A stretch of DNA of 64,000 nucleotides from Oceanicaulis alexandrii DSM 11625 (lineage in GTDB: Bacteria; Pseudomonadota; Alphaproteobacteria; Caulobacterales; Maricaulaceae), in the NCBI RefSeq assembly GCF_000420265.1, contig NZ_ATUP01000001.1, forward strand, positions 2,170,001 to 2,234,000, written 5' to 3'. Shown piece after piece: positions 63,135 through 64,000 of this stretch (positions are counted from its first letter, which is position 1; every line of letters starts with the position of its first letter). The translations under genes were made by a program, and so were the position numbers. The notes below the pieces were generated by a model. The model had not been told where the DNA came from and ran no database searches. It saw only the letters and a list, made by a program, of their open reading frames with translations.

Positions 63135-64000
63135 CGCGAGTTCTCCTGCCGCGCAGTGTCTTGATCGTCATCATCAGATGTGGGGAGCGCCGGCGCTTCG
63201 TCAACGGTGATGATCTCCGCGCCTGGAAACAGGGTCAGCGCCTTGATCATGGCCGGGTCGCGCCTTATGGCGTCCATGCGTTCTTCATGCTGGCGCGCGC
63301 GGCGCTCGGCGATGGTCTCGCCGCCCTTGGTGTTGGGCTTTGAATCCACCAGCCAGCGTTCGCCCGTCTGTTCTTGCAAGAAAGCGGCGATGCGGCCGCC
63401 CAGATTGCTGGGGGCGTTCTCGGTGGGCTCAAAGACAATCGCGCCGGGCTTCATCGACACCGGGCGGAAGCAGCGCTCCACATCGAGCTTGAGCCCGATA
63501 TCGCGCGCAGCGTCGATCATCTCCATCATCGCGTCGAGATCTTTGGGCCCGACGGGTTCGGGCTCCGGCTCAGGAGCGTGAGCGGCGTTCGGTCCGGACG
63601 GCGCCTCGCCCCCCGGACCGGACTTAGGGTTTGCGCCACCGCCTGACGGGGCGATCCCGGCGAGCAGGCGGGCGGCGTCTTCGGGGCTCGGCAGGCTGGC
63701 CGCCGCCATCAGGCGGATGACCGCCATTTCCGCAGCCGAGACCGGATCGGGCGCATTGCGCACATCATCAAGCCCGGTCAGCGTGGTCTTCCACAGCCGC
63801 CCCAGCGAGGCGAGGGAATGGGCCTCGGCCAGTTTCGCCAGCCGGTCCACGGTTTCCTGCGCCTCGCCCAGATCCGCGTCCTTGCCGGCCGCCTTGATGC
63901 GGCTGACTGCGTGCAGATGATCCAGAAGATCGCGCATCAGAACCTGCGGGTCGGCGCCTGAGTCATACTGGTGGCGCAGCTCGTCGAGCGCATCCTTGGC
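63131..64000 (-). CDS. dnaX: DNA polymerase III subunit gamma/tau (3' part only)
   Basis: The reading frame runs to the end of the window without an internal start requirement, so this is the last 289 residues of DnaX; the ATPase domain lies outside. The visible part begins in domain III (the helix with ALDELRHQYDSGADPQVLM), continues through a linker rich in Pro/Ala/Gly/Glu (about residues 130-165 of the visible part), and ends with the tau C-terminal domain and an acidic tail (DDDDQD). DnaX forms the clamp-loader scaffold. It overlaps ybaB by 4 bases. Confidence 0.93.
   Translation of the reverse strand, partial: AKDALDELRHQYDSGADPQVLMRDLLDHLHAVSRIKAAGKDADLGEAQETVDRLAKLAEAHSLASLGRLWKTTLTGLDDVRNAPDPVSAAEMAVIRLMAAASLPSPEDAARLLAGIAPSGGGANPKSGPGGEAPSGPNAAHAPEPEPEPVGPKDLDAMMEMIDAARDIGLKLDVERCFRPVSMKPGAIVFEPTENAPSNLGGRIAAFLQEQTGERWLVDSKPNTKGGETIAERRARQHEERMDAIRRDPAMIKALTLFPGAEIITVDEAPALPTSDDDDQDTARQENSR

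Overview
The window is GC-rich, densely coded DNA with Shine-Dalgarno-led genes, and it reads as a chromosomal segment of a marine, stalked-type alphaproteobacterium. The gene order phoR-pstC-pstA-pstB-phoU-phoB, the Caulobacter-style cpa/tad pilus locus, the fused lysC-lysA gene, the long alphaproteobacterial PstC and PstA and the abundance of secreted peptidases and lipoproteins point towards Maricaulales/Hyphomonadales (for example Maricaulis or Oceanicaulis). That placement is inference from gene content only. I see no rRNA, tRNA, CRISPR array, transposase or prophage gene.

Layout. 1-5.2 kb: the 3' half of a heavy-metal RND pump, a coupled pair of envelope genes (unknown secreted protein plus M23 peptidase), and a soluble globin chemoreceptor carrying extra CZB and PilZ domains. 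5.2-8.2 kb: a MerR-like gene behind several inverted repeats, then an SDR-thiolase operon with a structured leader. 8.2-15.6 kb (minus strand): phosphate sensing and uptake, with a recognisable PHO box before pstC and no pstS. 15.7-21.7 kb: a complete tripartite RND efflux operon. 21.8-27.9 kb: two tandem M13 metallopeptidases and a serine hydrolase, each exported and each ending in its own terminator. 28-38.8 kb: phosphoesterase, lipid kinase, alkaline phosphatase, dGTPase, LysC-LysA, nucleotide pyrophosphatase and AMP nucleosidase. The dGTPase (31.46-32.80 kb) is a strikingly AT-rich island. 38.8-43.9 kb: an MHYT-GGDEF-EAL protein and a phosphatase-pabB-pabC operon. 43.9-56.4 kb: the Tad/Cpa pilus locus, with divergent arms around the flp pilin promoter region. 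56.6-64 kb: leucyl aminopeptidase, NlpC/P60 peptidase, GAF-GGDEF cyclase, esterase, recR, an acyltransferase, ybaB and the 3' part of dnaX.

Three themes connect the genes. First, phosphate and nucleotide scavenging: the Pho system, two surface phosphatases/phosphodiesterases, AMP nucleosidase and dGTPase. Second, c-di-GMP and surface behaviour: two GGDEF proteins, a PilZ-tipped chemoreceptor and the Tad pilus. Third, envelope proteolysis and efflux. The most unusual single protein is the globin-MCP-CZB-PilZ receptor. The best candidate for a transferred accessory function is the solitary AT-rich dGTPase. A second apparent insertion is the acyltransferase that separates recR from dnaX-ybaB.
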